NCBI GenBank assembly: GCA_949130495.1
Contig: OX422208.1
Location: 396,512,561-396,576,560 of the forward strand
Length of the DNA stretch: 64,000 nt
Direction of reading: 5' to 3'
DNA from: Sambucus nigra
Taxonomy: Eukaryota > Streptophyta > Magnoliopsida > Dipsacales > Adoxaceae
Of this stretch, positions 24,111 through 36,367 are shown in pieces (position 1 is the first letter of the stretch; every line of letters begins with the position of its first letter). Below the pieces are notes generated by a model. The model made no database searches. It had not been told where the DNA came from and was given only the letters and a program-made list of their open reading frames with translations. The translations under genes and the position numbers were made by a program.

Positions 24111-25120
24111 AAAAAAATCAAATTTTAGTTAAACCCTAAAACATGCATCTAAGTGATTGAATTAAATATGAAAATCAAACAATCACAAGATCAAATATTA
24201 GGAACACCAAATTCAGGAAAAATCCCCGAAGGGAAAAACCTTTTATTTCTAGAACTTTAAAAAGTTTACAAGACCATTGACTTATATACAACTTGATCGC
24301 CTACAAGAGTAACGCACGGTGCCTTTGTCAAACCTTCAAAACAACGGCTAGAAATCAGCAGTGATTCACATGCAGATATACCACAAGGACACGCAGTCCT
24401 AGACACGCGGTCTTCACGGTGTAGGTTATCCTCCCCACAAGAGTAACTTCATAGAGACTCCCTCCACAATAGCACGCAGCTCTCTGGTTGTAGAGTTCTC
24501 CCCACAAAGGTAAAGTATTAACAAACTTGAATCTAGGGTTCCAAAACAATTCACTAAAAGATTGGGATGTTTTGTGAATTGAAAAATAAGGTTTTAAACC
24601 CTAAAATTGAAGAAGATGAAGTGTTCTGCAGTTAACAGATTACTGGTATCGAAAATCGTCAGGTCTCCTTCTTGAAAGACGCCTTGTTTAACGGGCTTTA
24701 TATAAAAAAAATTAAGGTGTCGCGCCATTCGAACGAGATCCCATGTCATTCGAACGAGATCTGATGTCGTTCGAACCAGATCCCATGTCGTTCGAACCGA
24801 AAAATTGGCGAAAAATAAATTTAATTTTTTATTTCAAAAATTCTTCTTTTAATCTTGGAAAATTCATTTTAACAAAAAACAACGCCTCAACACTTAGAAA
24901 AAATTTCAAACCTTTTTTAAAATTATCCCAACACTTTAAGTGAAATGTTAAGGAATTAAAACTCAACCTTACCAAAATTAACCTCGCAGACTCTTGAATG
25001 TTGAAGAACTTGATATCTGGATCCGTCTTTGATGCTTGCATGCTCTTGAATTCTCTTCGATGGTGTAGCGGTATACGACATACTAAATTGATAACGTACT
25101 AATAAAACAATGTCCTTGCA
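24111..25120 (-). repeat. 5' LTR of the copia element, inner end truncated
   Basis: Direct copy of 20160-21200. Homology starts near AAAAATCAAATTTTAG, whereas the other LTR has about 35 further bases (TGTAGAACCGCTACAGCGG and on). The missing piece would adjoin the primer-binding site on the minus strand, which is also absent. The 21-bp array is at 24726-24800. Confidence 0.8.
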
Positions 25121-25125
25121 AAATA

Positions 25126-25450
25126 TGATCTGAAATAATAGCGGAGACACAAACTAGGTCTCTCTATTGAAACACATCTCCACAAACTCAACGCTGTAGG
25201 AAATTAGGGAAGGAATAAAAGAGACATGCGGAGAAAAAATTGAAAGTAGTTTTTGAAGAAATAGTAAAACAATGAATTTAAACAATACTAAAACTTCTCA
25301 AAAAATACATTTTACTTTTCTTTTAAATAAATTAATCAGATTAATTAAGGAATTAAAAATTAATTAATTACATTTTCTTCAAAAAAATCATTAAAACCTA
25401 CAAAACATAGAACCGAACTCGAGTCAAGTCGAATAGGAAGCGGGGGGCAT
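25126..25450. other. No recognisable feature
   Basis: AT-rich spacer between two copia elements. No ORF or terminal repeat was recognised. Confidence 0.35.
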
Positions 25451-26343
25451 TTGTGGGTCTTAGGGACAAAGCCTAATCCATATGAGTCCTCCCTCCTTTG
25501 CAAACTTGGGATACCACATAGGGATCAAAACTCAAGTGCAAGAAGTGGGTATATTAACTTCACTCATTTTTAGCACTCTTTCGATATGGGTGGAATAGAA
25601 AAGGACAAATTGCTAAAAAGTATCTTTTGTGTCTAAATGCTCTGATGATAAAATATTCAATAATCCCCAGTTAATTTAATAGAAAATTGTTCTTACATAA
25701 AAAACTGAATCAACGAGCAATAAAAATGATAGAGTTTTCGGGAAATAAAGATGTACATCAACTTGAACCTTTACATATTGAAGAATTATTCTAACTATAA
25801 GAAAATTAAGTGATAAAGTCTTAAACTCATCTTCTTAGATATACATCAAATTATCTTCATACACAAATTTCCTTATGTATTCATTACTAACTAGCACGCT
25901 ATGAATATGTGTTTTATCTTGGTATCACAAGAGCTATAGAGGAGATGTGTCCTAACAATCCCCATAGGAAACATCTGCCACTTTCACACTCATTAGGTGA
26001 TATCAAGAGTGATCCTCCAACTATGATATTCACTCGTAAGATCCATAAGACTCATTAAGTGTATTAATATCAACGTCTAAATCGCTACAAGACATCGTGC
26101 TTACAATTATAAATATATAGGACATAAATAGAATGATACCTCCCCAGATACCTATAAGACTCCATTTTCCCATTGAACATTGTTCTTGGGATATCTACTC
26201 CCAAGGTTGGGTTTCCATCACACATAATATATTTACCCAAGGTCTTAAGTCCCATACCTTTTGAGGTGTTTCACACATTTTCTCTTGACAAATCTTTGGT
26301 TAAGGGGGTTGGGAGATTATCATCAGATGTAATGAAATCTATA

Positions 26344-26530
26344 TTAACATAACCATCTAAAATACATTATCATTATTGTGTTTACAATGTATTTGTCATG
26401 ATTTTCCATTATAATATTGGTTATGTACTCTATCGATGCCCAAGATATCAAAATAGCTGATATTGGGCCACACAACCAGCTAGCCTCCTCACTTGCAGTG
26501 GTTAATGCAATAAGTTCGAATTCCATGGTG
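26344..26530 (-). pseudogene. Copia RNase H fragment
   Basis: The minus strand reads STMEFELIALTTASEEASWL, the copia RNase H segment normally written STAEAEY.AL..A..EA.WL. The catalytic Glu region is present but the surrounding domain is broken. RNase H removes the RNA strand during reverse transcription. Confidence 0.75.
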
Positions 26531-26989
26531 GATTGAGTTAAAATAGTTTATTTCTTGAATTTTCAAGAAATTACATTACCTCTAATATTATATATATACA
26601 CACACGCGCACTCACACACATACACTAGTTATCTTTAAATCTTACTAAAGGTCTTCTAGTCAGCATCATTGTACTCTTCAAGTACAAAGAGAAATTTGTG
26701 ATAATGAATACCTAAATTATTTGTTCCTTTTAGGTATCTCATACCCTAATTATTGCATGCTAATGCTCCATACTAGAATTACTAGCATATCTACAAAAGA
26801 GTCCTATTGTGTAGGAAAAGTCTCGCCTACTATAATTAGTAGAATATCATTGGCTACCAATAATACTAGCATATTCATTTTTATTGGTTGCGTCAGCATC
26901 ATTAAAACAACGTAACATTATGATCAAACATGGTACACACGGGTTTGCAATCAAAATAATTATATTTTTCATTTTTTTTCTAATACAAT

Positions 26990-27620
26990 GTGGTTGATCA
27001 ATGCAATCCCATCATTAGATCTTGTTATTTTAATGCCTAAGATTACATTGGCTTATCCCAAATCCTCTATATCAAAATTATGTAATGGAAACGTTTGGGT
27101 TTCTTTAATTACATTGACCAAAAATCAAGAAATCATCAACATAGAAGGAAAAGTATCACATAAACACCATCATTGTATCTATAATGAATGTATTTGTCAC
27201 TTTCATTTATTTTTAATCCATTAGAGATAATAATGTTATCAACTTTTCATTCCATTGTTTTGGTGCTTGTATTAAGTCACAAAGAGATTTGATTAGTTTA
27301 GAAACCTTATTTTCATTGTTGAAATACACAAACCTTTTAGTTGATCCATATATATTTCCTCTTCTAATCCTCCATTTAAAAGGGATTTTTTATGACTACT
27401 TCGTATATCATAAAATTATGAATTGCAACAAAAGAAAGAAAAACACTAATAAATATAATTCTAGTAATAGGATAGTAGGTATAAAAAAATCAATGTTCTC
27501 CTTTTGTATATACCCTTTTGCTACAAGACGGACTTATACTTGTCAATTGAACCAATTGGTTTTTAGGTTCTTTTTCAAGGACTCATTTTCATTTTATAGT
27601 TTTACACCCTAGTGGAAAAT
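26990..27620 (-). pseudogene. Copia reverse transcriptase relic
   Basis: The minus strand carries the catalytic motif FYVDDFLIFG at 27123-27152, where both aspartates are intact, within a frame broken by stops. Plus-strand ORFs here (26988, 27289) are shadows. The domain is truncated and cannot be functional. Confidence 0.7.
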
Positions 27621-28076
27621 CAAAAAGTTCTTACATGTAATTAAACATTAATGAATCCATATCATTGTGAAAGGCTTATCTTTATAATTCATCTTCTAAG
27701 GAGGTAAGATAGTCCTCTGATTTGTAAGGATCTCTTTCTAGTGTAAAAGTATAGAAATCATGCCCATAGTTTTTTGAAATTCTATATCTCTTACTTTTTC
27801 TAGATTAAGTGGCTATGGTAGGTTCTCTATCAAGAACCCTAGATTCAATTGTCCTGGTGGTGGTGGTGTGCACACGTGGGTTTTTGGACCAAAACCCAAC
27901 CCATGTAGGTCATCCCCTTTACAAACTTGGGGTATCCCATGCGGTTGCAAACCTAAGTGCAAGAAGTGAGCATATTTACTACACTTTTCGATATTGGAGT
28001 AATAGAAAAGGGAAAAAAGTTAAAAAGTAGCATTTTGTATCTGAATGATTTGCTAATAAAATATCCAATTGTTGCA

Positions 28077-28599
28077 CTTTAAAGCATTTGATTTATAGTA
28101 ATAAAACCCACTATTGACTTGGGTAGGAACACTATCGGATCATATTTATAGATTTTTTTATAGTAAAAATGGGTTGATCTCTAAGTGCTATGAATATATA
28201 TTATTCGCCAGCATTTTAACTGCTGCCCTAAGTTACTCGAGTGGCAGTTGAAATGTCTACCCCAAAAAAAATAGGCTACTTTTCTTTGGAAGAAAGGTAT
28301 TGGCTTATAGATTAAATATAATCAAAAAGTAGAAAATGAGGAAATTAAGGAACATTTCATTTGACAAAAAAAAAATTAACTTTTAATTTTGATATTGCTA
28401 AAAGTCATTTTGACAAGTGTCTTGAAATTGCCAGAATTTATTTCTAACTTGAAAAATGGCCAAAACCCCGTTGTGTAATATAAGGCTTTGGGGTTTGTCC
28501 AAACAATTGTTTGAAATAAGGTTCCAAATAGTAGTGAAAGAGAGTTTTGTAGGATATAGTAATTTATTCTTGAAAGGACACTCAATCAGTCAGTCCATA
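28077..28599. other. No recognisable feature
   Basis: Noncoding sequence between the copia element and the Tat LTR. No terminal repeats or motifs were found. Confidence 0.35.
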
Positions 28600-29031
28600 T
28601 GACATGACACATGGCATTAAGAGATTGCGGCTGTATAGTCGACCAAAGATCACGGACCCGCTAAGGTAGAATTAATGGAGGTGGAGATTGGATTTGGATG
28701 GATAAAGATTTAATTTTATTCTGCTACTTCAAAGATAGAATCAATGATAGCAATCGATCACTATGGAGAAGACTCAAAATTGTAGGACACTTATATTTAT
28801 AACTAGCAATGACCCTAATGACTTAGGGCATCGATTAGAACACTCTTGTATCCACAACTTGGGATCTCGTTAGCAATCCTAGCACTCCAAGTCGTCGTCT
28901 TCTTTCTCCATTAATAAAGCTCTCATCTCCCTTCCCCGAGGATGTAGATAGGTCGACCTGTCGAACCACATAAATTTGTGTGCATTTTTTCGTATTGAAC
29001 TTGTATTCTAGGACCGAATTGATATTTAACA
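28600..29031 (+). mobile_element. LTR of Tat-like element A (plus strand)
   Basis: Homologous in inverted orientation to 33454-33893. Starts TGACATGACACATGG and ends ATATTTAACA. Shared landmarks are GATCACGGACCCGCTAAGG, GGCATCGATTAGAACACTC and the segment ATTAATAAAGCTCTCATCTC. Its orientation agrees with the plus-strand Tat gag-pol relic at 30350-32150, so I take it as that element's 5' LTR. About 430 bp is short for a Tat LTR. Confidence 0.6.
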
Positions 29032-29288
29032 TTATTATAGGTTTGATATACCCTACAATTTTGCACCTTTAGTGGTAATTATCATCTTAAATCCCCACCA
29101 CTAGATAATACCAGTCCTTACTTGATATGAGTGCCCGCCAATTTTACCATTATCATATAAGGAGATGCATCCAATCTGAAATATGAGTCGTAACGAGGTA
29201 GAAAACTCTTTCAAGGTCCCCTCGACCTCCCAAGGAAACAAGGTCTAAGGGACACACACCACCAGGTTTCGACCCAGTCATCGGTGTT

Positions 29289-30289
29289 ACACTCAAATTT
29301 GAGAGTGCGCACGATCTTAATGGAATAACTTATTTAATTAAATGCCTCCAAACACACAAATCCAATCTTTTACCAAATTTTAATCTTTGATTAAATTAGG
29401 TTTTCATATAATGATCGTTCCAATCACAGAAAATAAACTACACATGCAATCACAAGCAGATATAAGGAAAAATACATTTTTAGATCAAAACCTTTATTTA
29501 TGCACTTTAGAGAGTTTTACAAGACGACTTACTATAAAACTTTCTAAAGAATACCACTCAGACCCAGAGTAGCCCACAGGTGGCAGTCCACCCTCAATAA
29601 TCATCGATCAACCTTTCTTTCAGCACTGATCTATCGGGTCACAAGGTCAGCAGTAGAGATCTCTCTCGACAAGATTTAGATCAGGTATAAGCCTTCTAAG
29701 GTTTCAAAAGGATTCAAAATTATATTGGGGAGGATGTTTTGTAAATCACAGAGGTTTTTTGACTTAAAGTTAGAGGACTTTTATAACAAGTATGTAGGTT
29801 ACGTTTATTCAAAAGTCTCTATTAAAATATTTTCAAAACAAATATTTATAGGTTGTACACAAAATTCGAGGTGGAGAAATAAAGACTCCAATCTCGTTTG
29901 AACAAGCTTCTAACGAGCTTCAAACAAATTCAAACAGAACACCTTCGTTAGTTGTTCGTTCGATGAAAGATCTAACGAGGCGTCAAACAAAAATCCAATT
30001 TCGTTCAAACAAGGTAGCAATCTCGTTTGAACAAGGTTACAAAAATTTAATTTTAAGTTAAAATATCCAGCCTCGATTTTTATACAAATACATCTCCCAA
30101 ATATAAGTGTAAATAAATTTGAACTCCTAAAATACATTTACCTTCATAATGTAGAGAAGTCTTCAACTTGAAGATGTTAAGGTTTGGTTCATTGTGTCGA
30201 CACGTGTCGGTTTGTAACGGGATACGCCAAATGTGTCGTAATGTAAATAAAACAAATAACAAGCCTAAGCTAAATCATTTACCCTTACA
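29289..30289 (-). mobile_element. LTR related to the 20.16-kb copia LTR, inserted in element A
   Basis: Same layout as 20160-21200: a CAATCACA segment, AAAACCTTTATTT, GGATGTTTTGTAAAT, an array of CTCGTTTGAAC / TTCGTTCAAAC motifs at about 29893-30035, and an end CCCTTACA (30289) matching CTTACA in the other LTR. On the minus strand it starts TGTAAGGGTAAATG. The left end is uncertain and no target duplication was matched. Probably a solo LTR. Confidence 0.5.
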
Positions 30290-30349
30290 ATACACAACAA
30301 TAGTGGGAGTTATTCAATGAAATTGATAACTGAAATGAGTAGTTCGTAA

Positions 30350-32388
30350 TCTCTTCCTTCAAGTATGGCCTTTATAGGTCAGGTGACCTCTACCAGTCCC
30401 TCACCAAGAAGTCAGCATCATCTATGAATGATCTCATGGATCGCATTGATAAATATGCAAAGGTTGAGGGCGAGCTCCTCAACACTAATGTTCCAAACGA
30501 GAAATCTTCTAAATAATGTAATAAGAATGAGTCAAAGAAGGAATCCAAGGCAGGAGCTTAACCAACTTCCACCAAGAAAGGGGAAAGGGCTAAAAACTCT
30601 AAGGCATGGGCAAAGATGTCATCTAACGATAATGCCTACCACGTGATGGACACTTTCTTCAAGATTCCGATCTACAAGTTCCTACCTCGGATAAAGGAAA
30701 ATACTTTCTTCAAAAAAACTAAGATGGCCAGCGACCTGAATGATAAAGACACAAACCTCAGGTGTACCTATCACCAAGACCATGGCCATCGAATAGGGAA
30801 CTGTGAGATATTCAAGCGATACCCAAAATATCGTATCCAGTTTGGTCATCTAAAAGAACACACTAATGCCAACAAGACAAAACCTCAACACGAGCCAATA
30901 CAACATAGAAGAAGGAAGAAGATGACAGTCTCACACCATCTGGGATGATTTTATCCATACATGGATACACAGACCCATCACAGTGCACAGGGAAAAAATT
31001 AAGGGAAACAGTGAGGATTGCAGTCAGTGTACATGAAGCTTTCTACGATGAGGTTTCAAAGTCCATCATTACTAAAGGAGAACATAAGAACATTGATCTT
31101 GATTCGACAATCATGTTCAGCAATGATGATTCATTCAGGGTTAACTTGCCCCGTATAAATTCTTTGGTCCTTACTCTCCGTGTAGCAAACTTTCACATAA
31201 ATAGAATAGTCGACCAACAAAATTCATCGGAGATAATGTACATTATTTTCTGTTGCTCAAACTTGGATAAAATATTCAGGATTTGGACACCAGGGCGGGT
31301 CATTTGACCGGTTTCAATGAGGAAATGGAGACTCCATCGGGAAAGATTAAGTTACTGGTCAAAGTCATCCCCGTTAATTGTAAAATCATATTTCATGTGA
31401 TTAAGTCGGATTCAGCCTACAATGAATTTTAGGCAAAGGGTGGCTTCACATTATGAGAGTTATACCATTTTCACTTCATTAGAAGCTCAAGTTTGTGAGA
31501 GACCATTAATCGTCAAACTTAGAGGAGATCAGGTAGTAGCATGCAATTTTTTTATCACCGCCATCAAAGCTAAATAGGCTTAACACAAGAAAAATCATGA
31601 TGATGATGATTCAGACGGAGATCAGCCCAAATAAAAACTAAAAGGAGCTCAGTCGGAGGTAGAGTAGAATAGGTTAGTCCCCATCGATCATGTAGGGGAG
31701 GAAGTCAAAACTATTCCTCTAAACTCATCTCATCTAGGCAAAACTTTCTTGATCGGTTTCAAATTTCCAGGAGATGAGGCAGAGTAATTCATTCACTTTC
31801 TTAGGATAAACGCTACCGTGTTTGCCTGGCAACCTTATAATCTTTTTAGAATTGATCCATACATTGCTTACCACCGACTTCAGGTGGATCCTGCATATCG
31901 TCCAGTCAAGAAGAAGCCAAAGAAGTCAGCCCTAAGAAAGTCAAAGCGGTGGAGAATGAATTTAAGAATCTACTTTATGCCAACTCCATCAAAAGGTTCA
32001 ATTTTCGAATTGGATCTCCAAAATTTTCGTGGTCAGAAAGAAGAGAGGAAAGTGGAGGGTTTTCATTTACTTCACATATCTTAACAAGGCCTACCCAAAG
32101 GATAGTTTTCCACTCCTTAAGATTGATCATCTCGTTGACTCCAGAATAGATGGTCAGATGGCTAACATTAGAAATTCGAATTTTACCTGGTTTTTATAAA
32201 CAATTTTTAGGACTATTAATTTGAGGAGGGAATGATAGAAGAGATGAAGACAACATTTTCAATATATACCTCATACTTAGTTGCAGCATTATACGATTCA
32301 AAGAATCTACTCCCAAGAATAGTCCCCAATTAAAAAGTTTCACTATGATGTTTAGAATGTTTCAAAGTAAAAATATTTTAAAAATTTA
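30350..32388 (+). pseudogene. Ty3/gypsy Tat-lineage gag-protease-RT relic (element A)
   Basis: The plus strand reads, with frame breaks, a Tat-type polyprotein in order. Gag tail: DLYQSLTKKSASSMNDLMDR near 30390-30450. The linker CTYHQDHGHRIGNCEIFKR (30760-30820) holds the zinc-knuckle-like motif. The protease region has VDQQNSSEIMY near 31210, where the usual DTGSS catalytic triplet is lost. The RT start is VFAWQPYNLFRIDP near 31815, followed by a decayed KDSFPLLKIDHLVDS near 32100. RT stops there; the rest of pol is absent. A MULE sits immediately after, at 32389. Non-functional. Confidence 0.8.
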
Positions 32389-32611
32389 GGGTTAATTACA
32401 CTTTTCCCTCTTGAACTTTACTTCATTTTCACTTTGCCATCCAAACTTTCATTTTCTATATTTAACTCCCTCAACTTTAGAAATGTATTCAAGTAACCCC
32501 TTACCGTTAACACCGTTAACTTTTGGACTGAAAAGTGGTCATGCGCCATGCGCACTACCAAAAATAAGGGTATTTTGGGTAAAAATCCCAAAACCTTATA
32601 TCCTCTCCCCC

Positions 32612-32613
<2 letters not shown>

Positions 32614-32643
<30 letters not shown>
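32614..32643. repeat. (CT)n microsatellite
   Basis: About 30 bases of CT inside the MULE, just left of the nested MITE insertion. Confidence 0.9.
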
Positions 32644-32647
<4 letters not shown>

Positions 32648-32658
32648 GCACCATCAAG

Positions 32659-32991
32659 ACTGTAAAACAAATCAAGTTATTCGAGCTCGAGTCGTGTTCG
32701 TTTGGATAAAAGCTCGTTCAATCTCGACTCGTAAGGTAAACAAACCGAACTTGAACAAAATTTTAAGCTCGTTACCTTATTGAGCTTGACTTGAATTTGG
32801 CTCGATTACAAATAATCATACAAAAAAAGTGTAAAAAATTCAAGCTACTCGAGCTCGGCTCGTGTTCGTTTGGATTAAAGCTCGTTTGAGCTCGGCTCGA
32901 GAAGTAAGCAAACCAAATATGTTGGTTAATCTTTTCAAACCAAGCTCGAGCATCCTAGTGTTTGGCTCGGTTCGGCTCGTTTACACCCCTA
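32659..32991. mobile_element. hAT MITE nested in the MULE, TSD CCATCAAG
   Basis: CCATCAAG occurs at 32651-32658 and 32992-32999, an exact 8-bp target duplication. The 333-bp insert ends in TTTACACCCCTA; the left end ACTGTAAAACAA is a shortened inverted partner. The interior is full of GCTCG / CGAGC motifs (AAGCTCGTT, GAGCTCGGCTCG) in both orientations, typical of hAT subterminal repeats. No coding capacity. Confidence 0.88.
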
Positions 32992-33453
32992 CCATCAAGC
33001 CAACAATGGTGGACATTTTTTTTTCTAATGGTTTTCTGTAATTTATATAATAATAAAAAAATTAAATTGATCTTCTATATAGAGATGGACAAAAATACCG
33101 CATGACCACTTTTTCATCAAAAAGTTAACGGTGTTAACGGTAGGGGGATACTTGAAGCCATTTTGAAGTTGAAGGGGTTAAGTGTAAAAAATAAAAGTTC
33201 GAGTGACAAAGTGAAAAATGTGGTGAAGTTCAAGGGGAAAAAGTGATATTAACCCAAAAATTTATATACCTAATCTCACAACATTCAAATTTATTCCGAT
33301 GTCATTAAATGTAATAATCGAAATTCAAAGAGTTGATTTAAAATTTAAAATCTAATATAAATGAACAATATTGCATGTACACGAAGGGTTATACCATTTT
33401 CTATGTCAAATAATATGCCATCGGAATTGTAAGGGATATCAATCATATAATAA

Positions 33454-33893
33454 TGCTAAAAACTAATTGGACCCCAGAATATAAGTGCAATATGAAAAAA
33501 GACCAATTTATGTAGTTCGACAAGTCGGTATGTCTACGTTAACGGGGAAGGAAGACAAGAGCTTTATTAATGGAGAAAGAAGAGTACAAATTGGAGTCAT
33601 TAAGTTGCTAATTGGGAGTCCAAGCCGTGGATATAAGAGTGTGCTAATCGATGCCCAAAGTTATTGGGGTAATTGCTATTTATAGATACAAATGTCCTAT
33701 AACTCCAAGTCTTTTCTATAGTGACCGATTGTTATCCTTATACTATCTTTGAAGTAGTAGAATAATAGTAAATATTTTTCCAACCAAATCTAATGGTCAT
33801 CTCACTTGATTCTCCCTTAGCGGGTCCGTGATCTCCGGACGACTATACTATCGCAATCTTTTAGCGCCACGTGCCATGCCTGACTAATAGTCA
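33454..33893 (-). mobile_element. 3' LTR of Tat/Retand-like element B (minus strand)
   Basis: Inverted copy of the LTR at 28600-29031. On the minus strand it starts TGACTATTAGTCAGGC at 33893 and ends TTTTTAGCA at 33454. Its orientation agrees with the minus-strand pol relics at 41400-46440, so it is taken as their 3' LTR. The matching 5' LTR should lie right of 46440 and is not seen. Confidence 0.6.
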
Positions 33894-34342
33894 CTTCAAT
33901 TGCGTCGAAATTGGGGTGATTGATCTTTAGGCTTGATCGGCCCTATTATGCCTTGTTGAATTGTGCACATGTTGGTGTAGATTTTCTCAGAAACTGTCTT
34001 TAATTGACACGCGTCCCACTTGTGCTTAATGGGAGCGTAATTATTGAAATGACGCAAGTAATCCCTATGTTTAGGGTTATGTAAGCTACAAATTTGCTTT
34101 TCCAGTTAATCACGACACATGACCCAGGGGAAGAGGAAATGAGGCACTCTTTTCAAGAGAACTGTCACTTCAGTTGCTCCTTAGCAGTAAAGGGTATAAG
34201 GAATTTCAAACATCCCTTATAATTCCTTTACTTAAACTGTAAAGGTATGAAACCTTCATTTTCACCCTCTTTAACTTGAGTTGCAGACACTTAATTTTCA
34301 TCTTCTTCTTCATCTCTTTCTTTTAATTTTCTTTCCTCTTAG
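33894..34342 (+). promoter_or_regulatory. Upstream region of the antisense ORF of element B
   Basis: Lies between the LTR and the ATG of the plus-strand antisense ORF. Ends in a pyrimidine-rich leader (TTTTCATCTTCTTCTTCATC and on) that leads to CTTAGCCATG. No sharp TATA box is visible; AAGGGTATAAGG near 34190 is the best candidate. Role as a promoter is inferred from position only. Confidence 0.35.
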
Positions 34343-34347
34343 CCATG

Positions 34348-36365
34348 TGAAATAACGTTGCCAAGGCCGTTTATGAAAATAAACTATTTAAGCAACTCCG
34401 AAAGTTTGTTGAAGAAACTCTTTACTAAAATCAAACTGATTTTGAACACAAGATGTGTTAACAAAAAATATGTACGAGATATGGACAAGATTTGATAACA
34501 AGTTTTAGTAAACAGTTTAAAATGTTTTAAACTCAGCACACATCAGAATGGGATGAGAAGATGTAGAAATATTGATACTCAAGATTTTTAACGTGGTAAA
34601 ACCTCAACCTTGAGGAAACATCCACGACTCCCTCTACGGAGTAAAACAAAAACAATCACTAAAACAAATATGCGAGTTACAACCTATTTAACTAACATGC
34701 ACACAAAAACAAATCTATACAAGTTCAGGATTGTACCCTCTGGCGTCCTTAACTTTTCTGCAGATCTTGTTTGTTGATGTAGTTGTCTCAGTTTGTCAAC
34801 TCTTCTTTGTTTCAGCACTTTATGTCGACTTATGTTCACCAAATCTTATAGCCAACACTTTCAGTGTTTGTAGTGTGAAGATGTTTGTGAATAGTGTTCT
34901 AAAACACATGCATGCACACACACACACTTATTAGTTACAGACGATCCTAACAAATCACATATAAAGTCTATATGCAGTGTATTTGTTATTTTTCTTTCTT
35001 ACAAAACCAAGAACCTTTTTGACCTTTCAAAATAACCCAGATTCCACGGAGATCTTGCTTAAGAAATCGGTCAAGACCTTTCTCAATCACTTTTGAAAAT
35101 ATTATGGAGATTGAGAACCCTCCAAGTGCGAATCCAACTAGGTCAGGTTAAGTTTTGTAAAAACAGAAATAGAAAAACATCTATTGTTGATTCTGAAGTA
35201 AGAAAATGTTTTAACAGAAAACAATCAACAACGAAATTCTCAAGATGAGAAATAAATGCAACTAAGTGTATTATGACATGCAAAACTACAGATATATGAT
35301 TTCTATTGAACCAGAAACAAGATCTGAGTCTATGTCTAAGTTGGAAATAAGATTTATGAACACAAGGATTTCAGCAACCCAAGATCTTTCAACCAGAACT
35401 CTCATAAACTCAAGAAAACACTAAGGATGGTGTTTATTTGGTTATGGTGTTTTTTTCTGGAGAGGTAAGTAGTTTGGGCTTGAGAAGTATTTGGACGAAG
35501 TTAGGGTTTCTAACTAGGGTTTGGTTTCTCTCTCTAACTTCTCTCTTCTCTCTTCTCTCTTCTCTCTTCTCTCTCTCTCTCTCTATTCTCTGAGACTTTT
35601 CAAAATGGCAAAAGCTTTTGAAGGCTGAGATGGGAGGCCTTTAAATAGGAAGAGAGGAAGATTCCAGAGCATCGTTCAAAAACAATGGCTGAGATTGAGT
35701 CAAGCTCCTTTGACTGCAATCCAAGGGCTCACAACAGGCGGTGGATTAAACAGGCTGTGATTGGCTTAAGGATTTACACGGGGATTCACTCAAAAGACAT
35801 GCAGGCCATCGATAAGGGTTGATCCAAGGGCTGATAACAAGCGATGGTATGTCTCTGTAAAGAAACACACCTAGGGCCAATCAGAGAACAGCAAGTGTTG
35901 GCCTGAGGACGAATGTAAACGCGCGTCCCAAAATAATTACAAAGCCAACCCTAGAGTCTCTAGCGCTTTCGGTTTCTACCCAGAGTAACTTTAGGCCAAT
36001 AAACACAACAATACATATTTATATATTAACCCCAAGACTTTTTAAATCAAATTTTAATTAAATAAAACCTTGTTTAAAATATATTTAAAATTCCCAAAAA
36101 AATTATTAAAAATCAAATTGAGGGATTTAAACACACTCACAACATTAATACACATAGAGGTGCAATATGATATGCAAGAATAAAATTCTAAGTGTGTGAG
36201 TGATGGCTATAGTCTCAGGATCATCACAAGATGTATGGAAGAAGAAGCAACCCAATCTCTGAAGCTCTTTGGTTTCTAGGATGGACACTATTTTGTCACA
36301 ATTTCCAAACTAGATGAGCTCTTATACAGTCTAGACTCAAATGAGTCAAAAGTATAAGGGCTTCA
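34348..36365 (-). mobile_element. Solo LTR inserted at a start codon, TSD CCATG
   Basis: 2,018 bp; plus-strand ends are TGAAATAACG (34348) and GGGCTTCA (36365). CCATG lies immediately on both sides (34343-34347 and 36366-36370). It is the inverted sister of the LTR at 1-1985. No coding, primer-binding site or polypurine tract, so a solo LTR. The duplicated CCATG contains the ATG of the plus-strand Transposase_28-like ORF of element B, so the insertion separated that ORF from its leader. Confidence 0.93.
35518..35586. repeat. TTCTCTC-type microsatellite in the solo LTR
   Basis: Tandem TTCTCTC units followed by a CT run. The sister LTR has the complementary GAGAGAGAAGAG tract at about 780-815, so it is part of the LTR leader that has expanded here. 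Confidence 0.8.
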
Positions 36366-36367
36366 CC

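Larger units (their letters stand above)
20160..25120 (-). mobile_element. Copia LTR element, two LTRs, TSD AAATA, internally deleted
   Basis: Two direct repeats of about 1.0 kb (20160-21200 and about 24111-25120) flank about 2.9 kb. AAATA precedes the left LTR (20155-20159) and follows the right one (25121-25125), so this is one integration event. On the minus strand a polypurine tract (CATAGGGGGATATT) sits just before the left LTR and a gag/zinc-knuckle relic lies near 23460-23930, so the element reads right to left. RT, integrase and RNase H are absent. The right LTR lacks about 35 bases at its inner end, together with the primer-binding site. It would need another element's enzymes to move. 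Confidence 0.85.
25451..28076 (-). mobile_element. Deleted Ty1/copia element, minus strand
   Basis: Direct repeats of about 210 bp (about 25451-25669 and 27866-28076) flank copia pol relics on the minus strand. The LTR starts, on the minus strand, are TGGGGATTATTG and TGCAACAATTGG; outer LTR limits are approximate. Between them are RT with FYVDDFLIFG at 27123-27152 and RNase H at 26344-26530. Gag, protease and integrase are absent. At 25919 the plus strand has a PBS-like TTGGTATCACAAGAGC in the wrong orientation for this element, perhaps from another fragment. Confidence 0.65.
32389..33255. mobile_element. Mutator-like element with perfect 9-bp TSD AAAAATTTA
   Basis: The left end GGGTTAATTACACTTTTCCC and the complement of the right end GGGTTAATATCACTTTTTCC form a terminal inverted repeat. 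Inverted similarity extends about 150 bases inward (TTAACGGTGTTAACGG on both sides). AAAAATTTA flanks both ends exactly (32380-32388 and 33256-33264). A 9-bp duplication with long inverted repeats is the hallmark of Mutator-like elements. No transposase. Contains a CT microsatellite and a nested hAT MITE. Confidence 0.92.

Noticed and set aside
23553..24128. 191-codon plus-strand ORF, rich in Ser and Leu
   Set aside because: It is the shadow of the minus-strand copia Gag, which has the expected charged and zinc-knuckle motifs.
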